Origin: Candidatus Binataceae bacterium | Lineage (GTDB): Bacteria; Desulfobacterota; Binatia; Binatales; Binataceae | Length of the DNA stretch: 43,920 bases | NCBI GenBank assembly: GCA_035508495.1 | Contig: DATJMX010000048.1 | Coordinates: forward strand, 1 to 43,920 | Reading direction: 5' to 3' | Shown: piece by piece, positions 42,067-43,920 of the stretch | Numbering within the stretch: the stretch's first letter is position 1 | Layout: each line of letters begins with the position of its first letter | Program-made: the position numbers and the translations under genes | The notes under the pieces: model-generated | The model's database searches: none | Told to the model about the DNA's origin: nothing | The model's input: the letters and a program-made list of their open reading frames with translations, nothing else

Positions 42067-42306
42067 TTAAAGTTCGTCGGTGATTACTCGAGTCAGCGTG
42101 ACGAGACCGACTGCGCCTGCGGTTGAGATTACGATTGCGCCGAGGGCGCCGTGGGCGTGCAGGCCGACCATCGCGAAGATTGCGGCGCCGATCACGCCGC
42201 CGACTAATCCGAGCAGGATGTCACAGACTGCGCCGTAGCCTTCGCCGTTGAGCAGCTTGCCCGCGAGCCATCCCGCGATTAGTCCGATCAGAATTGATGC
42301 GATCAT
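42067..42306 (-). CDS. Small GlsB/YeaQ/YmgE-type (transglycosylase-associated) membrane protein
   Basis: A 79-residue, highly hydrophobic protein with three membrane helices. IASILIGLIAGWLAGKLLNGEGYG and the second half DILLGLVGGVIGAAIFAMVG are the repeat-like signature of the GlsB/YeaQ/YmgE family (so-called transglycosylase-associated proteins). Function unknown; often stress- or stationary-phase-induced. ATG 42306 is the natural start. It is an orphan between the antitoxin fossils and the queuosine gene. Confidence 0.9.
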   Translation of the reverse strand: MIASILIGLIAGWLAGKLLNGEGYGAVCDILLGLVGGVIGAAIFAMVGLHAHGALGAIVISTAGAVGLVTLTRVITDEL

Positions 42307-42449
42307 TATGCGTTGCCTCCAGTGTCCGCGCCTTTTCGGAGACGCGATTCTCGAGGCACTAAGAGCAAGGCGCTTGCCATCGATGAGGGCGCGGTTTGCG
42401 GGCTTTTTTCGCGATGCGGCCGCAGCGGCGCGCTTGCGGCGCGATTGCC

Positions 42450-42469
42450 ATGCAGCCGCTGCGCTGCAT
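42450..42469. terminator. Hairpin downstream of Qng1-like gene
   Basis: ATGCAGC (42450-42456), six bases, GCTGCAT (42463-42469): perfect 7-bp stem just past the stop of the minus-strand Qng1-like gene, within a G/C-rich, highly structured 170-base intergenic. No T-run follows, so factor-independent termination is doubtful. Confidence 0.3.
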
Positions 42470-42481
42470 CGCGTGTGCAGC

Positions 42482-43447
42482 TTAATAGAAGACGGTCCTG
42501 GTGCGATGGCGCGGATGCGCTTTGTAGTCGGGCTGCTGGCCGCGATTCCAGAGCAGGTAGTCGATATCGATCGAGCGCGCCTTCGAGCCCTTCGACGCGA
42601 GTGCCTCGCGAATCAACTCGGACGCGTGCAGGGCGCAAGCGCGAATCTCGATTTCCTCGCGCGCGCCGCATGGGATCAGTTCACCCGCGTCGATTCGTTT
42701 GAGGAGTGCATCGTCGTAACGCAGGATGCCGTCGATCCTGAGCACGTGCGGCACGAGGTTGTCGGCGAAGATCGTGAGCTGGTCGAGATCGCTGAAGCGG
42801 CCGAAGCCCTCGCCGTCGAACGCGAGTGAAAGATCGGCCGCGGTTAACTGCGCGCGCTTGTAAAACGGGACCTCGAGGTCGCCGTAGCGCTGCACGTCGC
42901 GAAAGAAAATCATCCGCTCTAAAATCCGCACCAGCGTTTCTGCCGAGCCGTTGGCGGCGCCGAGCATGTCCTCGAAGCTCGCGGCGTAGTTGTTGATGAG
43001 AAACCATCCGAGCTGTCGCATCCCTGACGTGAACAGCTCGATCAGCTCGACGATTGGCTGATTCGTGAGATCCTGGCCGAAGACTCGCGCTGCCTCGGTG
43101 CGGCTGAAAGTCGAAAGCTGCTTCGCAGTCGGCGCGCCATTGGCAGTGAAATAATCCTTGAGACTCGCCGCGACGGTGAAGTATCCGGAATGACCGGGGC
43201 GCTTCGCCATATGCGGAAAATAGCCGGAGCCAAAATTGATCGAGTCTAGCGTCAGGATGAAAACCGCGGTTGCCTCGCCATGACCGAGGTAGTGTGTGCG
43301 AGAATCGAGTTTCGGCCGCACGAGCTTATCGGCAGGCAGGGACGCGGCGTAATCGGCGATCCGATCGCGCTCGACATGAACAAACTGCGCCCGCTCGGCA
43401 ACCGCCTTGGCGCTCTCGCGAATCCGCTCGAACAATCCGTCACTCAT
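42482..43447 (-). CDS. qng1: Queuosine 5'-phosphate N-glycosylase/hydrolase (Qng1, DUF2419)
   Basis: A 321-residue member of the Qng1 (DUF2419, C9orf64) family, which releases queuine from queuosine 5'-phosphate so that it can be reused for tRNA. FILTLDSINFGSGYFPHM corresponds to the substrate-binding segment, and IDIDYLLWNRGQQPDYKAHP with HRTRTVFY at the very C-terminus is the family hallmark. ATG 43447 has AAGGAA upstream; a TTG at 43465 overlapping the HAD stop is an alternative. It follows a HAD phosphatase, with which it is translationally linked. Confidence 0.85.
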   Translation of the reverse strand: MSDGLFERIRESAKAVAERAQFVHVERDRIADYAASLPADKLVRPKLDSRTHYLGHGEATAVFILTLDSINFGSGYFPHMAKRPGHSGYFTVAASLKDYFTANGAPTAKQLSTFSRTEAARVFGQDLTNQPIVELIELFTSGMRQLGWFLINNYAASFEDMLGAANGSAETLVRILERMIFFRDVQRYGDLEVPFYKRAQLTAADLSLAFDGEGFGRFSDLDQLTIFADNLVPHVLRIDGILRYDDALLKRIDAGELIPCGAREEIEIRACALHASELIREALASKGSKARSIDIDYLLWNRGQQPDYKAHPRHRTRTVFY

Positions 43448-43461
43448 CGGCAGCAGTTCCT

Positions 43462-43920
43462 TCAATCCCAGCCGAAGAAGTCGCGGGCGTAGATGAAGCG
43501 GCCTACGCCGGCGGCCTCGGCTGCGAGTTCGTCAACCTCCTGGTCACCTACCATTGTCGAGGCTCTCAGATCGACGCCGTAGAGCTCCGCGAGATCGGTG
43601 ATCATGCCGGCCTTGGGTTTGCGGCATTCGCAGTTATCGTCGGGCGTATGCGGACAGATCTGCCATCCGGTGAGAATACCGCCGAGCTGGTCGTCGAGCG
43701 CGCGCATCGCATCCTCGACCTGTTCCATCGTGAACCATTTGCGGTTGACGCCGGCCTGGTTGGTGACGACAAGCATCAGATGGTCATGCATCGGGGCGAG
43801 CTTGTCGGCGACGTTGGGCAGCAGCTTGATGATGAGATCGCCGCGCGAGTTGCGCGGGATGTTGCGCGAGTCATCGAGCTCGACGAGGGTGCCCGCGAGA
43901 TCGAGGAACAACGCCGCGTT
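43462..43920 (-). CDS. HAD-IIIA phosphatase (GmhB-like), start outside window
   Basis: At least 152 residues of a HAD-superfamily hydrolase resembling D-glycero-D-manno-heptose 1,7-bisphosphate phosphatase. VVTNQAGVNR is motif II, CPHTPDDNCECRKPKAGMI the zinc-binding loop of GmhB and MVGDQEVDELAAEAAGVG motif IV. Motif I reads FLDLAGTL, so the second Asp of D-x-D-G-T is Ala, which is unusual and may lower phosphatase activity. The frame is open to the window edge (NAAL precedes FLDLAG), so the start is outside. Its stop is next to the Qng1-like gene. Confidence 0.8.
   Translation of the reverse strand, partial: NAALFLDLAGTLVELDDSRNIPRNSRGDLIIKLLPNVADKLAPMHDHLMLVVTNQAGVNRKWFTMEQVEDAMRALDDQLGGILTGWQICPHTPDDNCECRKPKAGMITDLAELYGVDLRASTMVGDQEVDELAAEAAGVGRFIYARDFFGWD

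Overview
The window is a GC-rich (low sixties percent by eye) bacterial chromosome segment, about 90 percent coding, with no tRNA, rRNA, CRISPR array or insertion sequence that I can recognise. A complete hopanoid operon, F420-type luciferase-like oxidoreductase, CaiB/BaiF CoA-transferase, alkyl-DHAP-synthase-like flavoprotein and bacterial queuosine hydrolase together suggest an uncultured soil or groundwater lineage such as Binatota (Desulfobacterota_B) or a related deltaproteobacterial group. That placement is inference; no ribosomal marker is present.

Left part (1-5.8 kb): a truncated unknown gene, a decayed stretch with a 20-bp direct repeat and a frameshifted exported-protein gene, then an Rrf2 regulator divergent from a phytoene-desaturase-like flavoprotein with an inverted repeat between them. 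Next come a translationally coupled methyltransferase/glycosyltransferase pair and an SDR. From 5.9 to 11.8 kb, on the plus strand, lie a secreted low-complexity protein, coaX, a metallo-beta-lactamase-fold hydrolase, a PDZ-like exported protein, a GspG-like protein without prepilin motif, and panB-panC. panBC is preceded by its own promoter, a series of hairpins and an intrinsic terminator next to the ribosome binding site: a strong candidate cis-regulatory RNA.

Middle (11.8-26.3 kb): a repeat-rich intergenic region, an M1 aminopeptidase, GNAT, HpnK, a CAP-domain lipoprotein, HpnG, a Vgb-like propeller lipoprotein, a CoA-transferase, MalQ, a tandem EthD protein, SDR, TPR protein and a MIP18-family protein.

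Right (24.7-39.4 kb): a minus-strand array of thirteen closely packed genes that reads as one hopanoid operon: TetR, hpnH, ispA, zinc alcohol dehydrogenase, shc, dxr, hpnC, hpnD, hpnE, hpnA, CruF-like membrane protein, SDR, alkyl-DHAP-synthase-like protein. It links isoprenoid precursor supply (Dxr, IspA) to squalene (HpnC/D/E), hopene (Shc) and adenosylhopane (HpnH), with HpnG and HpnK encoded 10-22 kb away. A 24-bp inverted repeat over a sigma70-like promoter in front of the TetR gene is the likely operator. The embedded dehydrogenase, CruF-like protein, SDR and alkyl-DHAP-synthase-like protein are not standard hopanoid genes and are the most interesting protein-level candidates.

The end (39.5-43.9 kb) holds a Gfo/Idh/MocA oxidoreductase coupled to an LLM-class oxidoreductase, two antitoxin-like gene fossils, a small membrane protein, a Qng1-type queuosine-salvage hydrolase and a HAD phosphatase cut by the window edge.
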